Source: Litorimonas sp963922935
Lineage (GTDB): Bacteria > Pseudomonadota > Alphaproteobacteria > Caulobacterales > Maricaulaceae
NCBI GenBank assembly: GCA_963922935.1
Contig: CAWUKE010000002.1
Location: forward strand, 1-43,352
DNA: 43,352 nucleotides
Reading direction: 5' to 3'
The translations under genes and the position numbers were made by a program. Under the pieces are notes generated by a model. The model did no database searches. It was not told the DNA's origin and saw only the letters and a program-made list of their open reading frames with translations. Positions 8,120 through 17,269 of the stretch are shown piece after piece. Positions within the stretch are counted from its first letter, which is position 1, and each line of letters begins with the position of its first letter.

Positions 8120-9172
8120 ATGACGCCTTACTTCGTCTTGTTCGGATTTTTCGCCTTTTTCGCGGTTGCTGACCCTTCAACATATCGGCGTATAACTCCC
8201 CCTGTTTTCATGATCTTATGGGCCGTTCTTACAGTCTTTATCGGTTTGCGGCATGAGGTTGGCTCTGATTGGCTTGGCTACAATAATATCTATTTCAACA
8301 TTGCGGGTCGCGACCCGCTCGATGCCATTTTGCAGACCGAAGCCGGGTATGGATTTCTGAATTGGGTGAGCTACAGTCTGAAACTTCAGATTTACGGGGT
8401 TAATCTTTTTTGCGGGGGCGCGATCGCTTACGCGTTACTAAAGTTTTGCAATCGTCAGTCTAATTTTTTCGTCGCGTTCAGTGTTGCCACCCCTATTCTT
8501 TTGATCCTGATCGGCATGAGCTTGACTCGACAAGCGACGGCACTCGCTTTCATGCTTCTGGGCTTTATGGCAATCGAAGACAAGCGATTGAGCCTAGGAA
8601 CATTTCTCTGCATTCTTGCCGTATCGTTTCACACAAGCGTCATGATCGCGATTGCGGTCTTTTTCGCCGGCAATTCTAAAAATCGGATAGCACTAGGATT
8701 GTTCGGGGCCGGCCTCTTATTCATCGGCTACATCCTCGTCGGTGAAGCGAGGCTTGAAATTTATCAGGACCGTTATCTGGATACAGCGCGCGCATCTGAG
8801 GGGGCGCTGATACGAATCCTATTGGGGTGCGTGGCCGCAGGTCTCTATTTACTGTACCGTAAGCGCTTTACGATCCCAGAGGGTCCCATGCGATCCTATT
8901 TTTTATCATCAAGTTTACTGCTCTTTCTTTTTGCAATCCTAACACCAATCACAGGCTTGACAATTGTATTCGATCGTATGGCTATGTATTTTTATCCCCT
9001 GCAAGCCTTCGTATTTGGCTCGATCGAGCCTGCATTGAATTTTGGACCCGTTCTTCGCTTCCTTTTCCGCCTTGCGGTGCTGATGGTTTATTTGGCGGTT
9101 CTTTATGTCTTTCTCGTCTACGGACAGAATAGCGTAGATTTACTGCCCTACCGAAACCTGATTTTCCTTTGA
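8120..9172 (+). CDS. EpsG-family polysaccharide polymerase (Wzy-like membrane protein)
   Basis: A 350-residue protein with about nine to ten hydrophobic segments. The early motif GLRHEVGSDWLGYNNIY (about 42-58) is the R-x-x-VG-D-W-x-Y signature of EpsG/Wzy-type polymerases, and SLTRQATALA lies in a later loop. It would polymerise lipid-linked repeat units at the outer face of the inner membrane. A second candidate polymerase/ligase lies at 12550-13920. Its 3' end overlaps the TupA-like gene on the other strand by 33 bases. Confidence 0.85.
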   Translation: MTPYFVLFGFFAFFAVADPSTYRRITPPVFMILWAVLTVFIGLRHEVGSDWLGYNNIYFNIAGRDPLDAILQTEAGYGFLNWVSYSLKLQIYGVNLFCGGAIAYALLKFCNRQSNFFVAFSVATPILLILIGMSLTRQATALAFMLLGFMAIEDKRLSLGTFLCILAVSFHTSVMIAIAVFFAGNSKNRIALGLFGAGLLFIGYILVGEARLEIYQDRYLDTARASEGALIRILLGCVAAGLYLLYRKRFTIPEGPMRSYFLSSSLLLFLFAILTPITGLTIVFDRMAMYFYPLQAFVFGSIEPALNFGPVLRFLFRLAVLMVYLAVLYVFLVYGQNSVDLLPYRNLIFL

Positions 9173-10033
9173 AGCGTCATGCATCATCCGGCCGCAAGCC
9201 AGATCACCTGATGCCGGAACAAAGATCTCACACCCATTTGCTGGATAGAATGTGAACTCGCCCAGTTTTACAGAGTTGTCTGGAAGAATGTAGAGGTCGA
9301 TCCGGCAAAAGCGAAAAGGTTTCGTCAGATTTCGAGCGAGCTGCAGGATATAATCTAAAGTTTCCGGTCGCGGCACAACCATTCCCTCTTTGCGGGGATA
9401 GGTCGTGCAAAAATCGAGCAGGGCCCAATCGGGCGTGAAAAGCTGCCGCGTGTGATCACTATAGCGGTCCATATCGACCTGTATGACGAAGGGCTCACCT
9501 TGGAAGCATCCAATCTTAAAGTCCCATGGCACTTCGCCGTCGGCTCCGCTTAACATCTCTTCGACGATGATCCTGTGCTCTAGCCCCTTATAACTCAGCT
9601 CCCGGCTGCGGCGGTAATAGTCTTCCTTAAGCCAAGCCCGCATTCGCTTGATATCCTCAGGCCCAAAGGGTGGGTCGCCGGCGCGCTTAATGATGACGTC
9701 CCCACTGCCATGCGTCGCCTTGATGACCATGTCGCGATCAATAGGTAGAGCGGCGACCTCTTCTGGGTCGTCAGTCACGAGAATGGTCGGGATGACCAGA
9801 TCGGCATATCCGTTGCGCATCAGCCAGTCTTTGACCCGTGCCTTGTCTGTCAGCTCTCTGGCTAAGTCCAGGTTCGGGCCGAAGTCGCGTTTCTGTGCGA
9901 GGATATGTTCATTAAAGGTCTTTGGCGATTTTACATCGGGCCAATATCCTAGCCGCTTGCGCGCATTGAGAACAGAAAGCCACATGTCCCAGGGCTTGCC
10001 CGCCGGCAGGTAATTTTGAACCTTGAAACTCAT
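9140..10033 (-). CDS. TupA-like ATP-grasp enzyme
   Basis: A 297-residue member of the ATP-grasp TupA family, which occurs widely in polysaccharide loci; the namesake acts in teichuronopeptide synthesis. Visible features are YWPDVKSPKTFNEHI (about 30-44), KATHGSGDVIIK (about 106-117) with the ATP-binding Lys and glycine loop, the VPWDFKIG region and IDLYILPDNSVKLGEFTFYP with the metal-binding acid residues. It probably adds an amino acid to a uronic acid, which would fit the UDP-glucuronate epimerase in this locus; that is inference. Its start overlaps the flippase stop by ATGA. Confidence 0.85.
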   Translation of the reverse strand: MSFKVQNYLPAGKPWDMWLSVLNARKRLGYWPDVKSPKTFNEHILAQKRDFGPNLDLARELTDKARVKDWLMRNGYADLVIPTILVTDDPEEVAALPIDRDMVIKATHGSGDVIIKRAGDPPFGPEDIKRMRAWLKEDYYRRSRELSYKGLEHRIIVEEMLSGADGEVPWDFKIGCFQGEPFVIQVDMDRYSDHTRQLFTPDWALLDFCTTYPRKEGMVVPRPETLDYILQLARNLTKPFRFCRIDLYILPDNSVKLGEFTFYPANGCEIFVPASGDLACGRMMHDASKENQVSVGQ

Positions 10034-11442
10034 TTTCCCTGCCTAGACTTCACAATAAAACAATTCAGAGCTTCCTTGCGCCAAAGTAGGTATGAAAGGA
10101 CGGTTGTAGTGCCTGCTCCTGAAACTACGAAAGCCAGTGCGCCCCCTAAGGCTCCGTAAATAGGCACAAGCCACAGTAATAAAGCGACGTTGAGCGCGAC
10201 TGCCACAAACATGCATCCGATAACCCAATGCTCTCTTTCAAGCATAATGGCCGTGATATCGGGTGATCCAAACAGACTTTGATAAAGCCGCATGATGCAG
10301 AATAGCGCTAAAGCTGGATAAGCCGCCTCGAACTCTGCGCCGAAAGCCAAACCCAGGACTGGCTTCCCAAACAGAAGGAGGAACAGAGCGATCGGCAAGG
10401 TGGCAATTGCGCTCAGCCGCGCCGCTAGAACGAGCAGGGAATTGAGCGCTTCTTGCCTTTGTGCGTTCAAGGATCTTTTGGAATGTTCATCCTTTTGCGT
10501 TATTGCGTCATCATTCGCTAAACCAATCGCCGCAAAGCGCGGGGCCATGACGGCACCGATAGCAAAGATCCCAAGTGCCAATAAAGTTGAGCCTTGGAAA
10601 GCGACGCGTAGTAAGGCGGCTTGGTCCGCTGTGGACAGCGCGCCAATGACCAGAATGCCGACATTAAAATTGATCACATTAGCCGATCCCGCTGCACCGA
10701 GCCTAAAGGCCATTCCAAGCCGAGAGGGGCTTGCGTCTTTGGTAGCGGGCGCCTCTTTGGGGGCGCTTCGTTCCGCTGCGGCTGTTTTGCGCCATTGCAG
10801 GAGCGCAGACACGATCAGCGCCAGGGTCGCTGATGCCAAATAGGCAAATAAAACATCCCTTGGGGAGAGGGTCATCTTCGCAAGAAATACAGCAACCAGT
10901 GCAGCAACGATCACGCCCAGCGGCCTGAGAAGGAATTCTTGAACCTGACCCAACACGGCATGGCCAAGCCCGTGAATTTTGGCAGCGCTAATATTGGCCT
11001 GTGCCATCAGGACCGCCAGGGGAATGCAAAGCAAAACCAATTCCCGCTGATAGTTGCGAGCCGTTTCTGGCATAAACCAGACAGCGATCAGTGTGACCGT
11101 CAGAAGGGCGACGGCATAGCCGAGCGCGATATGATTGGCTTCGCTCCAGAGCCGCTGGCGCGCGCTATTCGCGCGTCGGGCTTGAAGGCGCGCTGTTTCG
11201 CGGATCAGCAATTGCGGAAGGCCGAACTGGATCAACGACACGGCGATCGTGGCCAGAGAAAAATGGACGGCAAAAACGCCATATCCCTCTGCCCCCATCG
11301 TGCGCGTCAGGATAAGCATCAGTGCGATGCTGACGACAATCGATGCACCACGCAGAGTTAAGCTTGCGGCACCCGCCAGCAAAGTCGGGTTCTTTCGCGC
11401 GGCCCAGACCTGCGCTGCTAGGGTGCGAAGTGTGCCGCTCAT
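10030..11442 (-). CDS. Wzx-type flippase (polysaccharide transporter, MOP superfamily)
   Basis: 470 residues with 12 or more hydrophobic segments. The N-terminus (LTLRGASIVVSIALMLILTR then GAEGYGVFAV) is the standard start of RfbX/Wzx flippases. It would translocate the undecaprenyl-linked repeat unit across the inner membrane. A hydrophilic stretch at about 220-240 (AAAERSAPKEAPATK) is probably a cytoplasmic loop. It sits in a leftward operon with four-base overlaps on both sides. Confidence 0.88.
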   Translation of the reverse strand: MSGTLRTLAAQVWAARKNPTLLAGAASLTLRGASIVVSIALMLILTRTMGAEGYGVFAVHFSLATIAVSLIQFGLPQLLIRETARLQARRANSARQRLWSEANHIALGYAVALLTVTLIAVWFMPETARNYQRELVLLCIPLAVLMAQANISAAKIHGLGHAVLGQVQEFLLRPLGVIVAALVAVFLAKMTLSPRDVLFAYLASATLALIVSALLQWRKTAAAERSAPKEAPATKDASPSRLGMAFRLGAAGSANVINFNVGILVIGALSTADQAALLRVAFQGSTLLALGIFAIGAVMAPRFAAIGLANDDAITQKDEHSKRSLNAQRQEALNSLLVLAARLSAIATLPIALFLLLFGKPVLGLAFGAEFEAAYPALALFCIMRLYQSLFGSPDITAIMLEREHWVIGCMFVAVALNVALLLWLVPIYGALGGALAFVVSGAGTTTVLSYLLWRKEALNCFIVKSRQGK

Positions 11443-12557
11443 TTTTCGTCCAAAGCGCGTCGGATGACAGAGAGATAAGCCTCTATGTTGGCGGTGTCGG
11501 AGAAAACGTTCTCTGCTAAACGGCGGCTACGATTACTCATGTCTTGCCAGTCTGCTTCGGAGCTCGCCATCATAGCTTCGCAAGCGGCTTCTAGCGCGTC
11601 GGTATCACGAGCTGGGATGAGTATGCCATTATCGTCTGAAACGACATCCCGGCAGCCGGGATGATCAGTCGTGATGACAGGTCGGCCAATAGCTAAGGCT
11701 TCGATGAGGGACTTTGGCACGCCTTCGCCATAATAGGTCGGTAGGACCACGGCGTGTGCATTCGTTATAAAAGGGCGCACATCGTCTGTCGTTCCGCAGT
11801 AGGTGACGATACCCTCAGAGACCCAATCGTCCATTTGTTGCGATGAAATGGCGGAAGGATTGTCCCAATCCAAATAGCCCAGCATCTGGAACTCTACTTT
11901 ATCGCCGTGGCGGGCGCGTAGGCGGCGGGCGACGTCTATAAGTTCGGGAATGCCCTTTTCAACGAGCATACGGCCCATAAATAAAAACCGGAAAGGCGGT
12001 CGGTCGGGGAGCGGCGCCATGTGAAACCGCGAAAGATCTACACCCGAGCCCATAAGCCGAGAGCTATTATGTTCGCTTGCGTAGCCGCGTGTGAGAAAAG
12101 TGGCTTGGTCCTGTTCATTTTGGAAGAAAATATGAAAGGCCGATGGCTGGCTGACCTGGTAGAGAAAATTTACAACACGTGTGATCATGCCGGGTTTTTC
12201 GAACTGATTACCCAATCCAGCGATATTATTGATGTAAGGGATGTGAAGACTGCGGGCCGCAAGACCGCCAAATATATTGGCTTTGGGCGTAAAGCATAGC
12301 AACGCCTTGATATTCTTATCGCGAAGGACATTCCGAAATGCGTTGAGATATCGCAAGTCCTCTAGCGGATTACGGCCAGCCGCTTTTAACGGCACGTGGA
12401 CAACATTCGCCCCTAATTCAGACAGTTGATCGGAGTGCGTTCCCTTCGGTACGATTGCCACAACTTCAAAACCCTGCTCGATCAACGATCGAATAGTGGA
12501 AGCGCGGAAGTTATAGAGATACCAATCGCTGTTTGAAGCTATAGCGATTCTACTCAT
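11439..12557 (-). CDS. Glycosyltransferase family 4 (GT-B fold)
   Basis: 372 residues. The N-terminal domain starts SRIAIASNSDWYLYNFR, and a central block reads TPKANIFGGLAARSLHIP then YINNIAGLG, which resembles PglA/WbpX-type transferases that build lipid-linked oligosaccharides. The C-terminal nucleotide-sugar site shows FLFMGRMLVEKGIPEL and VVLPTYYGEGVPKSLIEA, with the E-x7-E type motif of GT4 enzymes. It probably adds a sugar to the growing repeat unit. It overlaps the ligase gene upstream by 8 bases and the flippase gene downstream by 4 bases. Confidence 0.88.
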   Translation of the reverse strand: MSRIAIASNSDWYLYNFRASTIRSLIEQGFEVVAIVPKGTHSDQLSELGANVVHVPLKAAGRNPLEDLRYLNAFRNVLRDKNIKALLCFTPKANIFGGLAARSLHIPYINNIAGLGNQFEKPGMITRVVNFLYQVSQPSAFHIFFQNEQDQATFLTRGYASEHNSSRLMGSGVDLSRFHMAPLPDRPPFRFLFMGRMLVEKGIPELIDVARRLRARHGDKVEFQMLGYLDWDNPSAISSQQMDDWVSEGIVTYCGTTDDVRPFITNAHAVVLPTYYGEGVPKSLIEALAIGRPVITTDHPGCRDVVSDDNGILIPARDTDALEAACEAMMASSEADWQDMSNRSRRLAENVFSDTANIEAYLSVIRRALDEK

Positions 12558-13920
12558 GATCTAACAAGCCGAGATAGAGGGCGGTAACGGACATGATGGA
12601 CATTGTCCGCAACGGATAATCAACGAAACTGTGAAGGCCGATGACCACTAGGCCGATGAATAAGACGGCTTTAAATGTGCCCCGCTTTTGTCGACGAATA
12701 ATCAGACGGTAAGCCCATATAATGGACCAACTTAGGAGCGCGGCGAGTGTGAGTGCGCCAATAATCCCAAATTCGAGGATCAGCTGCAAAGCGTCATTAT
12801 GGGCTTGGGGGATGTAGACCGAACTGACGACATCTGAATTTTCATAGAGCCGATAGACGGGTTCAAATGTGTTCGGGCCGCTTCCAGCCCAGTTCATATC
12901 CCGGATGGCTTGCCAAGTAGATTGAGCAATAACCTCGCGTGAGTAGGAGGCTTGATCTTTGGTTGAGAATTCGTCGAGGAGTTCGGTCAACCCTGTCTTG
13001 AGGACCAACATGTCGAAGGCAAGCCCGACTAATAAGAGTAGCGGCAGAGCCCGCACGAGGAGGGGGAGGCGTTCCGCGCGGCCAAGGACCCAGATCGCTG
13101 TGGCTAGCCCGAAACCGAATAGGCCGTAGCCGGCTAGTGACCCGCTAAAGGCGATGCCGAGGGCTATGATCATAGCCGCCAAGATGGCGGCCCGTCGCCG
13201 CAAGTCGCTTCGGCTGTCGTTACGGAAGGGCCCGCCCGATGGACGCAGGGCCAAGTATGCTGCGAGCGGGAAAACCATAGCCAGCAAACAGGCCTGATGG
13301 TTTGTGTTGCTAAAAACGCCGACCGAGGAAGACAGATTCGTGACCGCATAGGGATATAAGGTCTCCGCCCCTGTCGCGAGCTGCGCCATGCCCAATAATG
13401 CCGTAAGGCAGGTGACGGTGAGGACCGTGAGAAGAGCAAAACGCTGTTCCTTGCGTGATGCGGCATTCCGTGCCGCCACGTAAATGGCGATCGGCACAAG
13501 CAAGTCAGGGAGTGCAAAAGCTGTCCATTCTGGCGCGAGGCTTAAGGGCAGCCAAGGCAGTGCGAAATTTAAGGCTTCGAAACCTTGCACAACTTCTTCC
13601 CGACCCGGCAGGTTGGCCCAGATGGCAGGCGGCAGCGGGAAAAGGGATAAGAGAGCAAACAGCGCGCAAAACACAAAGGCGACACTTGGCAGACTTGCTG
13701 GGCGCCAGACGATGTTGCGCCGCACAGCCAAAAGCCAGCATATCATGGCCAATGAAAGCACATGCAGGATCGTCTTAGGTCCAGGTACGACCTGGCTGGT
13801 TCCGCCCAATAGGATCGCTGCCGCAACCAATCCGGCAAGCGGCAAATCTTGTGACTGTAGCCCTTTTGGCCAGCCCCGTAATGGTTGCCAGTATCGAATT
13901 TTAGACGATATCCCACTCAT
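12550..13920 (-). CDS. O-antigen ligase/polymerase family membrane protein
   Basis: 456 residues with about 11 hydrophobic segments. The large loop with NWAGSGPNTFEPVYRLY and YIPQAHNDALQLILEFGIIG (about 355-395) carries the H-N-x-x-L-x-x-x-x-E-x-G signature of the Wzy_C/O-antigen ligase family. With an EpsG-type protein also present, this one may be the ligase or the polymerase; sequence alone does not decide. It lies between wzc-like and GT4 genes in the same direction. Confidence 0.85.
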   Translation of the reverse strand: MSGISSKIRYWQPLRGWPKGLQSQDLPLAGLVAAAILLGGTSQVVPGPKTILHVLSLAMICWLLAVRRNIVWRPASLPSVAFVFCALFALLSLFPLPPAIWANLPGREEVVQGFEALNFALPWLPLSLAPEWTAFALPDLLVPIAIYVAARNAASRKEQRFALLTVLTVTCLTALLGMAQLATGAETLYPYAVTNLSSSVGVFSNTNHQACLLAMVFPLAAYLALRPSGGPFRNDSRSDLRRRAAILAAMIIALGIAFSGSLAGYGLFGFGLATAIWVLGRAERLPLLVRALPLLLLVGLAFDMLVLKTGLTELLDEFSTKDQASYSREVIAQSTWQAIRDMNWAGSGPNTFEPVYRLYENSDVVSSVYIPQAHNDALQLILEFGIIGALTLAALLSWSIIWAYRLIIRRQKRGTFKAVLFIGLVVIGLHSFVDYPLRTMSIMSVTALYLGLLDHE

Positions 13921-13969
13921 GAGTTCTAGTTTCAGCCGGAACGAGGGGCGCGTAGAGAAATGCGTTTAA

Positions 13970-16240
13970 TCACAAGACTTCGATCCGACGCTTTTTGCGG
14001 GCTTCTGCCGTTTTGCGCGTGCTACCTGGTGCTTCAGCGTAGCTGTACGAATAGGCATAGTGCTCTTGGTAAGCCGAGAACCGCTTTGGCTCGAAGCGGT
14101 TCAGCACAACGCCCAAGATGCGGCTATGGCTTTGTTGCATGCGCTGCAATCCAGCCAAGATACGGTTGGATCGGACAGCGTTGGCTTGCACGATCAAGAG
14201 AGTCGCATCTGCAGTCGTACCAAGAAGTGGCGCATCGGCGAGGCCGAGGATTGGCGGGCTATCAATCAACACATAGTCAAACGTGTCACGGGCCGCTTCG
14301 ATGGCGGCGGCAAAACCCGCGCTACTTAAAAGTTCTGATGGGTTGGGCACGCTAGCTCCGCAAGGTAAAATCCAGAGATTTTCAATCTGACTTTCAATGA
14401 TGTGGTTTTCCAGTGGATCATTGCTTACGAGCATATTTGACAGGCCCGTATTTTCTGGAGCGTTAGAGCTAAAAGTGGGAAGCCGTAGGTCCGCATCAAT
14501 CAACAGGACACGCGCTCCTAAGGCGGCAAAGCTAGAGGCTAAACCGAACGTCGTAGAGGATTTGCCTTCTCCACTCCGCGTGCTGGTAATATGTATGACG
14601 CGTAGGCTATCGGACGTGCCGCTGAAGCGCACGTTGGTTCTTAAAGAGGCCAAGGCTTCGGTTAAGGGGTGGGCAGGTTGTGATAAAGCGGACACAATGT
14701 CTTCGCCAGATTTCAATGTCGGCAATACCCCCATGACAGTACTTTCTAGTCGCTTTGTGACATCTGCGGGCGTTCCAATGCGGTTGTCGAAAAGCTCCCG
14801 GAAAGTCGCTAAAGCCATTCCGATAGCAGTGCCCAGCAAAGAGGCCAAAAGTATCGTAATGGGTTTGTTAGGTCGTGCGGGACGCATAGGGACCTGGGCT
14901 TCGTCTACAACTTCGACCAAGTTTGCGCCGATGTCGTCTGTGATGCTAACCTCACGTAAGCGTTGCAGCAGAGCTTCATATTGAGTCCGCTCTGTTTCCA
15001 CTTCGCGTTGCCGAATATTATATTCAATGCTCTTTTCTCTAAGGTCGACGAGGGAATCCTTAAGGCTCAAAAGCCGACTTTGGATGCTCTGTACGCGCGC
15101 CAGCGCGGTTGCGTAAGTCGCTTCAGCTTCCGCTAGGCGACCTGAAATAACGGCATCGGATTCTGCAGCGATCGCGGCATCAAATAGGTCAATGCGTGCC
15201 TTGAGTTCAAGCATATCCGGGTGCGTCGGTTTGAAAGTCGCGAGTTGTTCAATATATTCTGCATCGAGCTCGACTTTCTGTTTTTTGAGTTCCGTCACGG
15301 AGTTACTAGCGAGAATATCAGACGTGAAACTGTTGCTACGGGCTTGTTCCAGAGCACTCTCAGCAAAGCTGAGCTCACTTTGCGCATCCACGAGAGAGAT
15401 ATTGAGTGCGGCAATAGCGGCGGCGTCCAATGACCCGCTACTCTGTCCAGCTTCTTCATCTTCCAGAATTATGATCCCATTATCAGAGGCATATTGGACT
15501 AAGTCGCGTTCCGCGGCTTCCAAGCTTGTTTTGATCAAAGCCAGTCGTTCCTGCAGAAAATCTCTGGCATAAGCGGTGGCATTAAACCGACGGGCAAGGG
15601 CATTGCTGATAAATGTCTCTGTCACCACATTCACTATTTCTGCAGCCCGGCGGGGATTGGGATGTTCGAAAGAGACCCGGATGAGGCGGCTTCGGCCAAC
15701 AGGCGATACAGAAAGGTGTTCCCTGAAGCCCTCTACGCTAGTGCGCAGGCGAGCATCACTATCCATCCTGGCCCATTCATCGCTGTCTGTCTCGGCGAAG
15801 GCAGGGTCGCCCACCAAGCCTAAGGCCTCGATGACATCAACGGCAACAGTTTCGCTACGGAGCAATTCGACTTGTGTCGTAAGAAATTCACTGTCTGCGA
15901 TGACGGATTCGACATCCTCAACGTCAATCACATTGCGCGTTTCCTGACGGACCTCCAAGATAGCGCTGGCACGATATTCTGGAGTTATTCGCTGCAGCAC
16001 CAAAAGCGTCAGGCCCACGACGCCGACGAAGCTAAGAAGAATAAGCCACCAATTCTGTAAAGCCGCGCGAAGGACGAGACCTAAATCTATGGTGTTCATT
16101 CCGGTGTAATTCGGTGCGGACAGGCCGGCAGACATACCCATCGGGCTGTCTGTAGCGGGCATACCTGTCGTGTTAAACTGATTAGGCTTTTGGGCGTAGC
16201 GCTCTGAAGCGCTGAATTGGGATGGCTGTGACGATGTCAT
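13970..16240 (-). CDS. Wzc-like co-polymerase with BY-kinase domain
   Basis: 756 residues. A Wzz domain is framed by membrane helices at about 62-83 and 461-480, with a long periplasmic coiled-coil region between (about 200-430). A bacterial tyrosine kinase domain follows: Walker A STRSGEGKSS (about 553-562), A' VLLIDADLR (578-586) and Walker B YVLIDSPP (656-663). The tail holds a tyrosine cluster (Y724, Y728, Y730, Y732, Y734), the expected autophosphorylation sites. It controls chain length and gates export with Wza. A 49-base gap separates it from the downstream ligase gene, so it probably heads a five-gene leftward operon ending with the TupA-like gene. Confidence 0.93.
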   Translation of the reverse strand: MTSSQPSQFSASERYAQKPNQFNTTGMPATDSPMGMSAGLSAPNYTGMNTIDLGLVLRAALQNWWLILLSFVGVVGLTLLVLQRITPEYRASAILEVRQETRNVIDVEDVESVIADSEFLTTQVELLRSETVAVDVIEALGLVGDPAFAETDSDEWARMDSDARLRTSVEGFREHLSVSPVGRSRLIRVSFEHPNPRRAAEIVNVVTETFISNALARRFNATAYARDFLQERLALIKTSLEAAERDLVQYASDNGIIILEDEEAGQSSGSLDAAAIAALNISLVDAQSELSFAESALEQARSNSFTSDILASNSVTELKKQKVELDAEYIEQLATFKPTHPDMLELKARIDLFDAAIAAESDAVISGRLAEAEATYATALARVQSIQSRLLSLKDSLVDLREKSIEYNIRQREVETERTQYEALLQRLREVSITDDIGANLVEVVDEAQVPMRPARPNKPITILLASLLGTAIGMALATFRELFDNRIGTPADVTKRLESTVMGVLPTLKSGEDIVSALSQPAHPLTEALASLRTNVRFSGTSDSLRVIHITSTRSGEGKSSTTFGLASSFAALGARVLLIDADLRLPTFSSNAPENTGLSNMLVSNDPLENHIIESQIENLWILPCGASVPNPSELLSSAGFAAAIEAARDTFDYVLIDSPPILGLADAPLLGTTADATLLIVQANAVRSNRILAGLQRMQQSHSRILGVVLNRFEPKRFSAYQEHYAYSYSYAEAPGSTRKTAEARKKRRIEVL

Positions 16241-16496
16241 CTGATTTTAGTTTCGTGTGTTTCACGCATGTGCGGGTGTGTGAGTTTTGGGAAGATGATC
16301 CGTGAAAGACGTGTGGAAGTTCATGTATTCGATGTCGAAAATGAAGCGCTATTTTGGTTTTTACAGCGTTTGCATAATCTCACCGCCCCTTTGGCGATAC
16401 TCAGGTGCTTTGTAAAGCAGTTGCACTCACAACATGACTTGACACTCGCAGCCTATGTGCTGTTGAGGCGACCCTGCGTTCAGACAGGAATATTTT
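16241..16496. promoter_or_regulatory. Divergent control region between wzc-like and wza-like genes
   Basis: This 256-base gap must carry the promoters of both divergent EPS transcripts. On the plus strand TTGACA at 16439-16444 is a good -35 box, but no strong -10 box follows at 16-18 bases (GTTGAG). AGGAAT at 16486-16491 is a fair ribosome site for the wza-like ATG. An open frame through the gap (from 16268) has no family resemblance and overlaps the wza-like gene out of frame, so I leave it out. Confidence 0.4.
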
Positions 16497-17258
16497 ATGT
16501 TAAAGGATGTCATTCAGTCGCTCCGCTTGGCAGGCATCGAAAAGGCGGCGTGCCTCTTTCCGTTCGTCCTGCTCACGAGTGGGTGCCTCTCAACACCCAG
16601 TGGCAGCCGTGTGGACGTGGATGCTGTCCAGTCGGAAAATATAACCATTACTGATCAGTTGCCTGATGTCGAACTTTCGCAGATTGTCATGAACGCTCAG
16701 ATGGATGTCTTTAAACAAGGCGACCTAGCGATTGTGACTGTGTATAATGTAGAAAATCTGTCAGGCACGTTTCTTGTCGGCCGTGACGGCACAATCAATT
16801 TCCCCCTCATTGGCACGATACCTGTTGCTGGATTGACTACGCTTGAGCTTCAATCGACCTTAATCGACGCCTATGGTGCGGAATATCTACAAAATCCAAG
16901 TATTACAGTCCTGTTGGAAGCGACACCCCTAGGTCGGATTGTTGTTGATGGATCGGTCAACGAGGCGGGCGTCTTTGACCTTACGCGCAAAATACCGTTG
17001 TCTGAAGCGATAGCCCTGGCGGGAGGGGTTGGCGAAAATGCTGATACAGATCGTATTTTTATTTTACGTCGACAAGGCGAAACGAACCACTTGCAACTTG
17101 TGAGCCTGAATGAAATCCGCTCTGGTGTCATCAAGGAGCCTCAACTGATACCGGGCGATCTGATCTTTATTGAAGATGATCGGGGTCTGGTCCTATTCAG
17201 GGAATTTGTCCGCACGGCTCCTCTGTTCAACACAGCCGCCATCCTCTTGACTCGTTAA
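16497..17258 (+). CDS. Wza-like polysaccharide export lipoprotein
   Basis: 253 residues with a lipoprotein signal; LTSGC places the acylated Cys at about residue 30. The Poly_export domain follows (FKQGDLAIVTVYNVENLSG, then VGRDGTINFPLIGTIPVAGL, about 70-140), then an SLBB domain (IVVDGSVNEAGVFDL, about 155-215). The C-terminus is short, so it may lack the amphipathic pore helix length of E. coli Wza. It forms the outer-membrane exit for the polymer with the Wzc-like protein. It is followed after 11 bases by the phosphatase gene. Confidence 0.93.
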   Translation: MLKDVIQSLRLAGIEKAACLFPFVLLTSGCLSTPSGSRVDVDAVQSENITITDQLPDVELSQIVMNAQMDVFKQGDLAIVTVYNVENLSGTFLVGRDGTINFPLIGTIPVAGLTTLELQSTLIDAYGAEYLQNPSITVLLEATPLGRIVVDGSVNEAGVFDLTRKIPLSEAIALAGGVGENADTDRIFILRRQGETNHLQLVSLNEIRSGVIKEPQLIPGDLIFIEDDRGLVLFREFVRTAPLFNTAAILLTR

Positions 17259-17269
17259 AGTGTCTCTCG

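Noticed and set aside
10400..10843. 147-codon plus-strand frame antisense to the flippase gene
   Set aside because: Complement of hydrophobic codons of the flippase; no independent signals.
13484..13969. 161-codon plus-strand frame antisense to the O-antigen ligase gene
   Set aside because: It is the complement of a well-supported membrane protein gene and its translation is low-complexity and basic.
14397..14984. 195-codon plus-strand frame antisense to the Wzc-like gene
   Set aside because: Shadow of the BY-kinase coding strand; Ser/Arg-rich translation with no domain.
16268..16654. Open frame of 128 codons on the plus strand in the wzc/wza control region
   Set aside because: It overlaps the wza-like gene out of frame, has no ribosome site and no family resemblance; the lipoprotein frame is clearly the real one.
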